Part shown: one piece after another, positions 41,512-53,000 of the stretch
Layout: every line of letters starts with the position of its first letter
Numbering within the stretch: position 1 is the first letter of the stretch
IMG/VR virus record: IMGVR_UViG_3300031951_000001
Span: 124,001-188,000 of that record
DNA: 64,000 nucleotides
Direction: 5' to 3' (one strand)
From: a virus
Position numbers and translations under genes: made by a program
The notes under the pieces: model-generated
Told to the model about the DNA's origin: nothing
The model's database searches: none
The model's input: the letters and a program-made list of their open reading frames with translations, nothing else

Positions 41512-43788
41512 ATGGGAGCAAAGGTAAAAATAGGTAGTTATAATTATAGTGGTCAGAGCGCGAATATTACGTTTCTTCCTGAAACCGGGGGAACTATAAA
41601 TCTCGGCACTCAAATAATACCATATGATTATAACAATTCTTATTTTTATGGAACATATAATTTAGATTTTACCGGAATAAATTATACGTGTTCTTTCATT
41701 ATTTCGTCAACACAACCATTACCAATATACGTTACCCCAACCCCTAAAAAAATCAATTATGTACTAGATGGTACATACATCCAAGACCCAGAAAATTTAC
41801 CAACAATAGATTTTTCAGGTACATCATTAAGTGGATTGACCACTAACATACTTTTAGAACAAAACTTTGCCGGCACATTTGAGGGTGGTATATCACAGTT
41901 TAGATTTTACGTAGAACCTTTATCGGCACCTGAAGTTAAGCATAATTTTGAGTTAAGAATGACTCAGTTTCAGATGTTTAATCCTGATTGTCCTGACTGT
42001 AAAGTTTCGGCTTGTACTCCTAACGATTTCTCATTAATCATTGCTCCGGCCACTCCGACACCAACAATGACAATGACACAAACTCCAACCAATACACCTA
42101 CCGAAAGTCCAACCCAAACTCCAACAAGTACAATTACCCCAACTATAACAGATACACCTACTCAAACTCCAACTATAACAGATACACCTACTCAAACTCC
42201 AACAAATTCTCAAACCTTAACTCAAACTAAAACACCTACCGTTACACCAACAGTTACTAAAACTCAAACAAGTACACCGGCCCCAACAAAGACATCTACT
42301 AAAACACCAGCCGCAACTCCTACACCAACAAAAACTGTTAAATCAACTCCTACACCAACTAACACTCCCGTACCTACAAAGACGGCAACAAGAACACCTG
42401 CCGCAACACCAACTCCAACAAAAACAGTTAAACCAACCCCAACCGCTTCATCAACTCCACAACCGACTAGAACAAATACGGTTAGCCCTACCAAAACCCC
42501 TTCAAATACCCCAAGTGTAACTCCAAGTATAACACCAACTGATACGCCAGCGCCAACTAAAACATCAACACCGACTAATACTAAAACCCCAAGTAACACC
42601 CCAACTTTATCCCCAACAAAAACACCTACATCAACAACCACTAAAACACCTGCCCCAACTCCAACAGTAACCCCAACAAAAACAACAACCCCTACTTTAA
42701 CTCCAACTTTAACAAAAACTACAACTCAAACTAGTACTCCCGCCCCAACAAAAACGGCTACAAAAACTCCGACTAAAACTCCGACAATGACTTCAACTAT
42801 TGACGCAACACCAACCCCAACTCAAACAGACTTTCCTGAAAGAAGAGGCCCTACAAAAACTCCTACTAAATCAATCACCCCTACAATAACATTGACTCGT
42901 ACACCAACTGACACTCCAGCACCAACCAAAACCACCACAAAAACACCTACACCTACCAAATCGATTACTCCTTCTATAACACCGTCTGAGACTCCGGCGG
43001 AAACACCACCACCAAGTGTTAGTATGACAAAAACACCTACACCTACCAAGTCGATTACACCTTCATTATCACCATCAGTAACTCCTACTGATACTCCGGC
43101 ACCAACTAAAACACCGACAAAATCAATTACACCAACTATCAGTATTACACCAAGTAATACACCGACATCAAGTGTTACTAAATCGGTCACACCGACTAGA
43201 ACCGCTACGAAAACCCCTACCCCAACAAACACGGTTACGAAGACACCTTCAATGACGCCTTCAGTTACCGCTAGTATAACACCTTCACCATCTATCACAA
43301 AATCAGTTACTCCGACTGTCACCACAACTAAAACAATGACACCAAGTAATACAACGCCATGTTGTACAGAATGGTTCTTATATGGAGGAACAACATCTAC
43401 AGGAACAACATTTAGTGTTCAATACTGTAATTTATCAACGGAAGTACTTACTGTTGTAAGGGATATTCAAGTAAACTTATCTTGTGCATTGAGAGTAACT
43501 GTTGTACAAGGTAATGGTACCGCGACCGCCGACCCACTGTGTTTATGTGCAACACCGACACCAACCCCTACAGTAACCGCAACCAAAACACCTACCCCAA
43601 CATCCACTCCAACAAGAACAAAGACTCCGACAGTTACTCCAACAAGAACAAAGACTCCGACCCCGACTAAAACGACTACTAAAACACCTACCCCAACACC
43701 TTCTCCGGGTTGTGACTATAAACAATTCCAAAATGACGATTGTTTCGAATTTATGAATAACGATTCATATAATTTTATGGATGATTAA
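41512..43788 (+). CDS. Mucin-like Thr/Pro-rich virion protein
   Basis: 758 residues. The N-terminal beta-rich part (1-175) ends in a Cys pair ([10 protein letters not shown]). Residues about 180-615 are almost entirely Thr, Pro and Ser, with Lys every few residues ([16 protein letters not shown]), giving a stiff, basic, glycosylation-prone stalk. A 70-residue Cys-bearing beta domain ([10 protein letters not shown] ... CLCA) follows, then a second short Thr/Pro tract and an Asn/Asp/Phe-rich tip ([15 protein letters not shown]). It sits 30 nt after the first Thr/Pro fibre and before the S74 fibre. Confidence 0.7.
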   Translation: MGAKVKIGSYNYSGQSANITFLPETGGTINLGTQIIPYDYNNSYFYGTYNLDFTGINYTCSFIISSTQPLPIYVTPTPKKINYVLDGTYIQDPENLPTIDFSGTSLSGLTTNILLEQNFAGTFEGGISQFRFYVEPLSAPEVKHNFELRMTQFQMFNPDCPDCKVSACTPNDFSLIIAPATPTPTMTMTQTPTNTPTESPTQTPTSTITPTITDTPTQTPTITDTPTQTPTNSQTLTQTKTPTVTPTVTKTQTSTPAPTKTSTKTPAATPTPTKTVKSTPTPTNTPVPTKTATRTPAATPTPTKTVKPTPTASSTPQPTRTNTVSPTKTPSNTPSVTPSITPTDTPAPTKTSTPTNTKTPSNTPTLSPTKTPTSTTTKTPAPTPTVTPTKTTTPTLTPTLTKTTTQTSTPAPTKTATKTPTKTPTMTSTIDATPTPTQTDFPERRGPTKTPTKSITPTITLTRTPTDTPAPTKTTTKTPTPTKSITPSITPSETPAETPPPSVSMTKTPTPTKSITPSLSPSVTPTDTPAPTKTPTKSITPTISITPSNTPTSSVTKSVTPTRTATKTPTPTNTVTKTPSMTPSVTASITPSPSITKSVTPTVTTTKTMTPSNTTPCCTEWFLYGGTTSTGTTFSVQYCNLSTEVLTVVRDIQVNLSCALRVTVVQGNGTATADPLCLCATPTPTPTVTATKTPTPTSTPTRTKTPTVTPTRTKTPTPTKTTTKTPTPTPSPGCDYKQFQNDDCFEFMNNDSYNFMDD
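42050..43350 (+). repeat. Thr/Pro/Ser/Lys low-complexity tract (second mucin-like protein)
   Basis: About 1.3 kb coding for TP, TK and TS units with very varied codons. It contains one recent exact 30-bp tandem duplication (42141-42200), showing the tract changes length by slippage or recombination. Confidence 0.88.
42141..42200 (+). repeat. Exact 30-bp tandem duplication
   Basis: Two perfect copies (42141-42170 and 42171-42200) starting AACTATAACAGATACACC. They encode the same ten residues (Thr-Ile-Thr-Asp-Thr-Pro type) within the Thr/Pro tract. Confidence 0.95.
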
Positions 43789-43809
43789 TAATATTTAAAA
43801 GTAAAAAAT

Positions 43810-45090
43810 ATGGCATATTTAACAACTAGAACCCAAGCATCGAGTGTAGCGTGTAATGATATACTACACATTGTAAAAACCACAGATACTTCTCAAAATC
43901 CGGCAGGGTCTTCTTATAAAGCAACGGTTGGTCAACTTTTGAGTGGTTGTTGTGTAAATGATTTTTATGTAAAGAACATTCACGGATGTAATACGGGTAA
44001 TTTATTTGTACAACCACTTGATGAAGGTAATATTTATTTCGGAGAAAACACCGCCGAGGACGGGTTTACTATAGATTTAGATATAGATGCTGCGGGTAGA
44101 ACAAGATTAGGTTTACATACAAATACACCTCAATACACTTTTGATTTTTTTTCAAATACTGGAGAAGGAAGATTTTTATGGGGGGACAATTACCCTGTAG
44201 GTAATACATTTGATTCTTGGTTACAAGTTATCCATTCGGGAACGACATCTAATTTTATAGGTACACAGATGGTGGTTGATGGTGGTGATGGACTAGGAAC
44301 TAGAAGTATTGGTATATTTGTAAGAGGTATAAGTGATGGGAATAGTGTCGCTGCGGAAATGTGTGACCCAGGTGAATGCGCGTTAGTTGGGTCAAGTAGA
44401 ACCATCAATCTCAATATTGTAAAAAGGATGGACACGCAAAATACTTATACAGATAACATTAATTTTTATGCCGGAGTTAATGTTGACGAAACCCCAATCC
44501 CTCACATGACCATACGTGGTAGAAATGGTGCTGATGGGACTGAAACATATCAAGAAGGTAATGTAGGAATTAATGTATTAAACCCTACAGAAAAACTTGA
44601 TGTTGGTGGCAATTTGAGAGTAAGAACGGTACTTAGTGCAAGTTATAGTTTGAGTTTAGGAATTTCATCTACAGGAGAATTAAGGTATCAAAACACATCT
44701 GATATTAGGTTAAAAAAGGACGTGTCAACAATAGATTCGGCGTTGAGTAAGGTGTTAAATTTGAGGGGGGTTAATTTTACTTGGATTGGTAATGAAGAAG
44801 TTGGTAATCAAATCGGTTTCATCGCTCAAGAAGTTGAGCAAGTGGTCCCTGAATTAACTTTTGAAGTTCCAAACCCTGAAGAAGATTATAAAGGAGTACA
44901 CTATGAAAGTGTAAGCGCATTACTAGTAGAAGCGGTTAAAGAATTAAACGAAAAAACAAAGTTAAAAGAATATACACCAACATCAATCAGTGACCCATAT
45001 GGTGAAAAAGGTGACCAAGTATTCGATGATAATTTTATGTATATAAAGACGGGAGCAGGATGGAAAAAATTCCCACTGATGGATATCTAA
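43810..45090 (+). CDS. Tail fibre with S74 intramolecular chaperone domain
   Basis: 426 residues. An N-terminal region with a Cys pair (SGCCVND) and beta-rich fibre (about 60-285) leads to the S74 domain at about 297-426: SDIRLKKDVSTIDSALSKVLNLRGVNFTW, GNQIGFIAQEVEQVVPE and SVSALLVEAVKELN. This domain helps the fibre trimerise, then cuts itself off at the Ser-Asp junction. Maturation would leave a fibre of about 296 residues. It is closed by a terminator shared with the convergent gene. Confidence 0.9.
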   Translation: MAYLTTRTQASSVACNDILHIVKTTDTSQNPAGSSYKATVGQLLSGCCVNDFYVKNIHGCNTGNLFVQPLDEGNIYFGENTAEDGFTIDLDIDAAGRTRLGLHTNTPQYTFDFFSNTGEGRFLWGDNYPVGNTFDSWLQVIHSGTTSNFIGTQMVVDGGDGLGTRSIGIFVRGISDGNSVAAEMCDPGECALVGSSRTINLNIVKRMDTQNTYTDNINFYAGVNVDETPIPHMTIRGRNGADGTETYQEGNVGINVLNPTEKLDVGGNLRVRTVLSASYSLSLGISSTGELRYQNTSDIRLKKDVSTIDSALSKVLNLRGVNFTWIGNEEVGNQIGFIAQEVEQVVPELTFEVPNPEEDYKGVHYESVSALLVEAVKELNEKTKLKEYTPTSISDPYGEKGDQVFDDNFMYIKTGAGWKKFPLMDI

Positions 45091-45094
45091 AAAG

Positions 45095-45123
45095 AAACCC
45101 TCACATTTGTGAGGGTTTTTTAT
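45095..45123. terminator. Bidirectional terminator between convergent genes
   Basis: Stem AAACCCTCAC / GTGAGGGTTT with ATTT loop and T-run on the plus side, and A-run on the other side, so it can serve both the S74 fibre and the minus-strand gene that ends at 45123. Confidence 0.9.
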
Positions 45124-45584
45124 TATTTTCTGAATTTCTTCAGTAACTCTTCTTTGGTAATCTCAACCTTTTTTGGGGGAATTGGTTGAGATTTTTTGGA
45201 CTCAACCACTCTTGGTTTTTCGTCCTCTTGTTGTTCCATAACCTGAACTCTTAATTTTGGTTTTTCGTCCACTTGTTCAGCAACAACAACATTAACTTTC
45301 TTATTTGTTTTAACATTAAACTGTGAGGACCAAGGTTCAAAATAAACATCATCGGCGATTACTTCTAATCTCATTAATCCTTGTGTTCCTTCAGGTAAAA
45401 AATGTTTTGTCTTTGGTATATTAACTTCACATATTCCGGTGTTTTCAATTCTACCGTTAAACATGTAAGATATTTCATCTGTCTCTACGACTAATCTAAC
45501 TTTAGATTTAGATAAAGAAGTGCCTTCGATTTCAATATTACAATTGAATTTGTTTGGCTTATCGGTATATAAATTATAAATCAT
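45123..45584 (-). CDS. Unknown beta-rich virion-type protein
   Basis: 153 residues from the ATG at 45584 (two bases after the upstream stop); an in-frame upstream start is possible but would overlap that gene. The first 100 residues are beta-strands (NCNIEIEGTSLSKSKVRLVVETDE, GICEVNIPKTKHFLPEGTQGLMRLEVIADD). The rest is a Lys/Glu/Pro-rich tail ending in ELLKKFRK. The pattern resembles small proteins near tail genes of T4-like phages. The family is not recognised. Confidence 0.52.
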   Translation of the reverse strand: MIYNLYTDKPNKFNCNIEIEGTSLSKSKVRLVVETDEISYMFNGRIENTGICEVNIPKTKHFLPEGTQGLMRLEVIADDVYFEPWSSQFNVKTNKKVNVVVAEQVDEKPKLRVQVMEQQEDEKPRVVESKKSQPIPPKKVEITKEELLKKFRK

Positions 45585-45585
45585 A

Positions 45586-45933
45586 TTAATAAATATCTTT
45601 ATCTTTGAAATTAACATTTACGTTTATATTTTTTTGTTGTCTCGTCGTAACTTCAATATCCTTCAATTTTATTTTAACCTTTTTGTTTTTTTGTTTATTC
45701 ATTCTTTGTTCGAAGACAATCTCATCAACATCTAATCTAACAAATAGATTAATGAGAACCATTTTCTCGTCTTCGGTAAGAGTTTTTAATCTTTCCCGAA
45801 CACGTTTGAGGGATTGCATACCTCCAGCTCCACCTATAATGATTTTCTCAATGACACACCCTTCAACCCAAGTAAAAGGTGTTTCTAACCATTTAAAGGG
45901 TGCGTCATCCCAAGCATAACATATTGTCGCCAT
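45586..45933 (-). CDS. Small protein of unknown function, fibre cluster
   Basis: 115 residues. MATICYAWDDAPFKWLETPFTWVEGCVIE is rich in Trp and Phe, then KRVRERLKTLTEDEKMVLINLFVRL is helical, followed by a Lys-rich strand region. It ends Asp-Ile-Tyr, with the stop and the next start forming the string GATATTTATTAATATG, the same junction as after the HNH gene. I have seen similar proteins in T4-like phages near tail genes but cannot name one. It is divergent from the gene at 46009. Confidence 0.5.
   Translation of the reverse strand: MATICYAWDDAPFKWLETPFTWVEGCVIEKIIIGGAGGMQSLKRVRERLKTLTEDEKMVLINLFVRLDVDEIVFEQRMNKQKNKKVKIKLKDIEVTTRQQKNINVNVNFKDKDIY
45589..45595 (-). promoter_or_regulatory. TATTTAT motif overlapping a stop codon
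   Basis: Sense TATTTAT, 4 nt before the ATG at 45584, within an exact copy of the junction seen at 5565-5580. Confidence 0.35.
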
Positions 45934-45938
45934 TTAAT

Positions 45939-45945
45939 ATAAATA
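45939..45945 (-). promoter_or_regulatory. TATTTAT motif, candidate late-expression signal
   Basis: Sense AGTTATTTATATT, 5 nt before the ATG at 45933, opposite the plus-strand copy at 45975 in the same divergent gap. Confidence 0.4.
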
Positions 45946-45974
45946 ACTGAAAATATATAAAGTTAAAGTTATTC

Positions 45975-45981
45975 TATTTAT
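45975..45981 (+). promoter_or_regulatory. TATTTAT motif, candidate late-expression signal
   Basis: Sense CTATTTATAG, 27 nt before the ATG at 46009. Confidence 0.4.
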
Positions 45982-46008
45982 AGTCCTGAAACTTATGTTA
46001 ATTTTTCA

Positions 46009-46941
46009 ATGATGCAGATTATAGATATAACAAGTTTATCAGGTAGCGCACCGTATGATATATACGTGTGCGATACCACAATTACATATTGTTTTTTGGT
46101 TGCAACGGCTGTGACCACAGTACCACAATCTTTAGAACTTCCTTCGTTTTTATACGGGGCCAAAGAAATCATTGTAAAAATAATTGACTCAAATCAATGT
46201 GAATTTTTTACCCCTATCAGTTGTCTATTACCAACTCCTAGTATTACAGTAACTCCATCACATACGCCTACCCCAACTCCATCACCAACAAGACTCATTT
46301 ATGGTTGCCAATGTATCACATTTGATAATACAGGTAGTGGGTTTGACATAGGGTACAGTTATTTAGATTGTAATGGAATATTAACTGTAGGTGTTGTAAC
46401 AAGTGGGTTAACCTACCAAGTATGTGGTTCTCAACCCGTTTCTAATGATATTAAAATGTCTTACACAATTAGTGGACAATGTGTTAACAATTCATGTCCT
46501 AGTAGTCAATGTGTTGCACCTGATGAGCTATCTTTGATAAAATCAGTAAATAGAATATATAAAGCCTGTAGTAGTACTTATTATTCTGCTGACTATAGCT
46601 GTACCACCCCCAGTGTTCAAGTAAATATTGCATCAATAGACTTCAACGGACAAGCGGGATGCGTTCAATATAATCCTTGGGTCACTTCAACAGCACCTAG
46701 TGGTCGAGATTTTAATTTCAAGGCACCTGGAGCTAATATAACTAGCTGGACTCAGTTACAAATTGGTATGAGATTATACCCCGCAACCCAATCTCCTAAT
46801 TCTGCATGTTCTAATTTGGCTGATTTAAATTATTGGGTTAGTAGAAACTCACTTCAAAACAGGTATACACCGGCCGAAGGACCCCCAATAATCATAAGAG
46901 TTAATAATAGTACAATCACTAACATTACGGATTGTTCTTGA
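46009..46941 (+). CDS. Cys-rich fibre-cluster protein with short Thr/Pro linker
   Basis: 310 residues, beginning Met-Met (either ATG possible). A beta-rich N-part (1-75) ends in a short [19 protein letters not shown] linker (about 80-97), a miniature of the tracts in the two mucin-like proteins. Fifteen or so Cys residues (CQC, NSCPSSQC, YKACSS) are spread through the rest, suggesting disulfides or metal sites in a virion surface protein. The C-terminus is beta-rich. No family recognised. Confidence 0.58.
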   Translation: MMQIIDITSLSGSAPYDIYVCDTTITYCFLVATAVTTVPQSLELPSFLYGAKEIIVKIIDSNQCEFFTPISCLLPTPSITVTPSHTPTPTPSPTRLIYGCQCITFDNTGSGFDIGYSYLDCNGILTVGVVTSGLTYQVCGSQPVSNDIKMSYTISGQCVNNSCPSSQCVAPDELSLIKSVNRIYKACSSTYYSADYSCTTPSVQVNIASIDFNGQAGCVQYNPWVTSTAPSGRDFNFKAPGANITSWTQLQIGMRLYPATQSPNSACSNLADLNYWVSRNSLQNRYTPAEGPPIIIRVNNSTITNITDCS

Positions 46942-46967
46942 TGTTCAATCCATTTAATGATTAGCAC

Positions 46968-46974
46968 TATTTAT
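46968..46974 (+). promoter_or_regulatory. TATTTAT motif, candidate late-expression signal
   Basis: Sense CTATTTATTAG, 29 nt before the ATG of the giant fibre gene at 47004. Confidence 0.4.
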
Positions 46975-47003
46975 TAGTACTATAAAATTAGTAAAATTAT
47001 ACT

Positions 47004-50000
47004 ATGTCTGATATTTCAAATCAGTTAATTAAAGATTCATATAATTACGTTTTACAGTCTGATATTGGGACAGGTGTAGTTTATAGGATTGGTGGTTTAA
47101 TACCAGTCAATCCAATTTTTCAATCAGGTTTAACGGTTGGTGGTGGTTTTACATATTCAGGGGCGGGTGAGCAATTTGGATACGCTTTATTAACAGATGG
47201 AACGGGCTATGCATATTGGGGTCCAGTATCTGCAGCAACACCATCATCAGGTGTTACAAGTATTACAGTAGGTGAAGGGTTGTCGGCAAATACATCGACA
47301 GGTAATGTCACAATTGTATTTACAGGCTCAACAGGAATTACTGGCGAATACCTACCTTTAAGTGGCGGTACAGTTACGGGACTAACTTTTTTTAACTCAG
47401 GGGTTGATATTAATTCATTAACCGCATTTACGGCAATTTTTGATAATATAACAGTTAATACTCAAGCTGATTTAAATGGACTTGATGTACAAGGACTTGC
47501 TTATTTTGCTAATGATGTAAAATTGTATACCGATTTAGAAGTTGACGGAAATGCATATATTGGCACTGTATCCGCAACTACCTATCTTAACTATCCCGAT
47601 TCATATGTTACAGGTTTTTCATTAAGTAGTAATACAATAACTTTAAGACAAAATAGACCTGACCAATATTCTGCATTTACAATAAGTTTATCGGCATATA
47701 CAGATATTAGTGGAGATTATCTACCTTTAAGTGGTGGTACGGTATACGGTAATACAACTTTTACAAGTGGATTAACCGTCAACTATATTGATTTTGATAC
47801 AACTCCAAATGTACCGGCACCAACTGGTGGGACCGTCTATTTTGACTCAACTGAAAATGCATTATCTTATAAACCAATTACACCTAGTAATGATGTTACG
47901 GTTAATTTAGGTCAAGAAAGTTTAATTAGATTATATAATAATTTAGGTTATCAAATTAATAACGGACAAGCTCTTCACATTACAGGGGCAACATCAGGGG
48001 CACCGACAGTTTCTTTAGCGGTTGGTACTGGAGGTGATGCGGTTCAATTCCAAATATCAGGTATTGCAACTCACGACATTCCAAATTTATCATATGGATT
48101 TATGACAGTTTTTGGTGTTGTTAGAGATGTGAATTTAACAGGTTTTACAGTTGGGGAACAGGTTTATTTATCCCAAACAGTTCCGGGGGCATTTGCATCT
48201 TATTCTGAACTTTCCTTTACTGGTAGAACATGTGAAGTCGGACACGTTTTAGATAATTCATCTTCAGGAAAATTACAAGTTACAATATTAAATGAGATTG
48301 AAGGTACTATTATTACAACTCAGGAAAATAATATATTAGCGGCTAATAATAGTTCTACGGGTGTTTTCCAATTTAGTGGATTATCAATTACTACTCCATC
48401 GGGAACAACATTTAATGTTGGAGCGGTAGAGGGGTGGATTATTGATAATACAACCTCACCGGCAAATCCGACAATCCAACTTATTATATACCCTGGCTCA
48501 ACAGGAAATACGGCTTTATATGTTTCATCGGCGACCGAAACATACATTTTACTTACAAGTGGATTAACACTTATCCAACAAACAACATTTCCAACACCAC
48601 AACAAAGAAGACAAAATTTATATCTTGGAAAATTCGGTCACGGAAATAGACAATTTTTAATAAATGCGTTTAATGAGCCCGACTCAGCCTTATCACCAGT
48701 ATCTCAATTAAGAGATATGTTCACGGCGGTTAAATTAATTAATGACGGAGTTATTGCTTCACCAAACGCAGCAAATTTAAATATTAATACATCTGCGGGT
48801 GTACTATATGGACTTGGAATTGGGTATGTTACAAACAAATTAAACCCAAATAGTTTAACAATTAACAGTCAGAGTCCTGCAACTTTTCAGTATAGAACTC
48901 AAACTGGTGGAACTGCGGTAAATACTACTCTTATTGAGCCAGGATTTTACGACCTTAATGGGGTTATTGAACCTATAACAGGAACAAAGGCGACCAATCA
49001 AAGAATTTATTTATTACAAAATGGTCAAATAAGAATTCAGTATGGCCAAGAACCATATAATCAATTAGCGGCGGCAGTCGCGGCATTACAAAATGAAACA
49101 TTTGTTACATTTCCTAATTTTAGAGATAATGGTATTTTGATTGGTGTGTTGTCTATTTTAAGTAGTTGTGATGATTTGACTGATACATCAAAGGCACAAT
49201 TCTTTTCGGTTTCTAAATTTGGTGAATTAATCGGTGCAGCTGGTGGAACATCAACAACAACACTACAACAAGCTTACGATAACTCAGGTGACCCTGAAAT
49301 TGTAATTAATGCAACTTTAGATGGTTTATCCATTAAAAATGGAACAACTAATCCTGATAACACAACACAATTATTACAAGGTTTAAATAGTGGTGGGACT
49401 GTAACATCATTTATAAGGGCTGACGGAGCGATATCAGGCTCAACAATTTTCGGTAATGGTAGTGGTTTAACTCACGTATTTAAGTCGGTACAAATTAATG
49501 GTACTCCACAATTTTCCGCTAATACAAATACATTTATTAATTTTAGTGGTATTAATCTAACAATTACTTCAGGAGCCAACAACACCTTAATATTTTCAGC
49601 AGGAACTGGTGGTAACAGTAGCGGAACAACTGAAGATACATTTGTTACAGGTTTTTCATTAAATAACAATATAATAACTCTATCACAAAATAGAGTAGAC
49701 CAATATTCCGCATTTACAATAAGTTTATCGGCATACACAGGAGGTACAGGTAGTACGGTTGTTGTTAGCGGTGATTATTTACCATTAAGTGGTGGTACTG
49801 TAACAGGTGCAACAAACTTCACTGCAGGTTTAAATGTTACGGGTAATACAATATTAAGTGGTTTAACGACAGTTTATGGTGTCATACCTGTGTCGGCTGC
49901 GATAAAGCCAGGTGTTAATAACTCATATGATTTGGGTGAACCGTCATTTAGATGGAGAGAAATTTATACTACAAATATTGATGCGACTAATACTATTACT

Positions 50001-53000
50001 ACCCCGTATTTATATGCTAATACAATATTCACAACAACAATATCGGCAACGACATATTATAATCTACCACAAATAGTTATAAACAATACTCTAACCGTTG
50101 CTCTAACTGGTAGTACAGACACCAATGTTGATTTTAACTCAATAAAGAATGCGGTAAATAGTATTACAGGGGCAACATCGGCAAATACTTACACGGTTAG
50201 TGTTGCCGGTGGTTTATATAATGAAGACCCATTTACAATACCTTCTTGGGTTTCAGTTGTTGGGGAAAGCTCCATATCAACTGTGATTCAGGCAAACGAC
50301 CCATCCCAAACTTTAATTAGATTAAGTGACCAATCGGCAATTTTTGATTGTCAAATACAAGGATGTACTGGTACAGGTGTTTCTGCGGTTTTATATTCTT
50401 CATCAACAACACCACAATCATCGGCAATTTCTTACGTTGAGAATGTTAGATTTGGGGCGAACTACACTCACGCTAAAGTAGTTGCGTATGGAAATGCGAA
50501 CATTATCATGCAATGTTCTAACGTCAAGTATGGAGGATATCCTTTCACTATAGGTTTTTACGCAACAAACAATACTGATGGTATTGGTAGGATGCAGTTA
50601 CGAAATGTTACCTCAACAAATGGGGGTATTGTAACCACATCAGGTTTAATTTTTGCCAAAGCCGATGCCGCAAGTTGTGGATTTATAGTTAATGGATGTC
50701 TATTAACCAAGGCAGTCGGAGCCGCGGCAGGTACAGGATTTTATGTAGAGAACGGTGGATTTTTAAGATTAACGGCAGTTAATTTTCAAAGATGGGCAGT
50801 CGGTATTGACGCACCTCAAATCGGTTCGGCACCAAGTATTGACGCAATTGCTCTGAATTTTGAAAACAATACAATTGACGTAAATATTGCTCACTCGGGG
50901 GCCACTGGTAAAATACAAGGTACTGATAATTTCTTAAAAACTATTATCAATCAAAACGCTCCTTTGTATGAAGTTAATCAAGACCCAAAAGAAATTACGG
51001 TAGCCAAAAAAGGTGGTGATTTCACATCTATAAAAAGTGCGGTAGATTATTTGATATCATCGGGAAACACATCAAGTACTAATAGATATGTAATCTCTGT
51101 TGGTCCTGGGGAATTCGCAGAAGACGAAATTGATTTAACAAACACACCTTACGTTAGTATTGTTGGTAGTAATATTCAAACAACATTAATCAAACCAACA
51201 GGAAGTACTCAAAATATAATTAGTATTGGTGTTAATAACGAAGTTTCGTTTTTGACATTGAGCGGGGCTCCTTCAGGTTATTCCGCATTGTATTGTTATG
51301 ATATTGGTGATTTCGCACAAGCTCATAAAGTTTCTTTTTATGATTGTCATACAAATGTTTGGGTTGAGTCCTCCACTCAAGACACCAAATTTTTCGGAGA
51401 ATACTTGGACTTTAATGGTGACTACACTTACGGCACAAAAGTAATAGGTAATAATGGATATTTGGCTTTAGCCAATATGGAAAACTATTATAACTTCCCA
51501 ACAGGCGCCGGTATAACATATTGTAACTATGCAACAGGAAGTGGGGCGACTATATCAGTTTTTGTTGGGGATAACGTGAGTAACGGGGTGTCAGGTACTA
51601 CTGCTTTCTACATACAAGATAACGCTTCGTTGAACGCATCAACCATCACTTCTGATGGTTGTACGTATGGAATAAGAAACCCAAATATTGGAGGTTCTGT
51701 TACGTTTGATGTTGATAATGCAAGTTTTGTAAACGGACAATGGGATTTATATGTTGAAAGTGTAAATACTTTTGGTACATTTGCCGGTAGCTCAAGTCAT
51801 CAAAAATTATTTACTCAAAGTAGTGATATATATTGGTCGATTTTAGATATTGATGATGGTGAATTTGACATTACAAGAAAGGCGTCAGTAACATTCGCTG
51901 ATGGAACACATACCGATTTTACCACATTGATTTTTGAAGGTGGTTCTATGGGTGTTATGAGTGGTGGAACTTTAACCGAGGGAACTGGGACTACTGTAAA
52001 TGTTGCAACAGGATTTGGATATTTGGAAAAATCTAGTAACAATGGGGTCGTCCAAAGGATTGATTGGTCATCATCAACAATATCTTTATCGGCAAATACT
52101 GACACCTATATATACTTCAATGAAAATGAGATATTAAGTTCTTCGGGAACAAGACCTGATTCACAATATAATATCACATTAGGTAGAGTAGTAACCGATT
52201 CATCCTCAATTATAATAATTGACCAATCTCCATTTAACGCATCTCATACTTCAAATAGATTTGGTAATTTATTTAGAGAAGCTTTGGGACCTATTTATGC
52301 TGACGGGTCAATTACCACAGAAGGAGTTACTCCGTTTACTTTAAATGTTACACAGGGTGAATATTACTACTCAACAAACGAGTTTAATCCTATTGGTGGT
52401 ACGGGAATTACATTTACACAATATTATAGAGCCGGAACAGGTTCTACATGGGTAACAACCGCAACAACTTTAGTTAATAACACCCAATACGATAACAATG
52501 GTACATTAACAGGTCTTACGGCGTCTGCTTATACTAAACATACGTTATATGTAGTCGGTGATGGTGTTGATGAACAATTCATGTTGGTTATTGGTCAAGA
52601 TGAGTATTCTACTTTGGTAGAGGCGGAAAATGCTTTATTACCACTACCTCCATCATATTTCATTGATTCGGTATCACAAGTCGCCTCAATTTATATAAGA
52701 CAAGGAAATAGTAATATAATTGAGATTGAGGACATTAGACCAACAATTGGATTTAGAGCTGGTGGTGTTAACGCCTCATCAGTTCACGGAAATTTGTTAG
52801 GATTAACTGCCGATGACCACTTACAATATCTTTTAGTAGATGGTGGTAGAGCGATGGCGGGTAATCTAAACATGGGTAGTAATAACATTACCAATGCCGG
52901 AACGATTAATGGTGTGACAATTCAAACACACGCAACCAGACACCAATTCGGTGGTGCTGACCCCGTAGGTACTGTAACACCAACCGCTAATGCTATACCA

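Noticed and set aside
40071-43325. Long minus-strand open frames rich in Val and Gly opposite the Thr/Pro tracts
   Set aside because: They are antisense readings of ACN and CCN codons, have no start context and vanish with the plus-strand genes.
42050-43350. CRISPR-like array in the repetitive region
   Set aside because: Repeats are short coding units without constant repeat/spacer lengths, and the frame stays open throughout.
37972-43788. The two Thr/Pro genes as one frameshifted gene
   Set aside because: The first ends in a complete lectin-like domain and the second has its own ATG and N-terminal domain.
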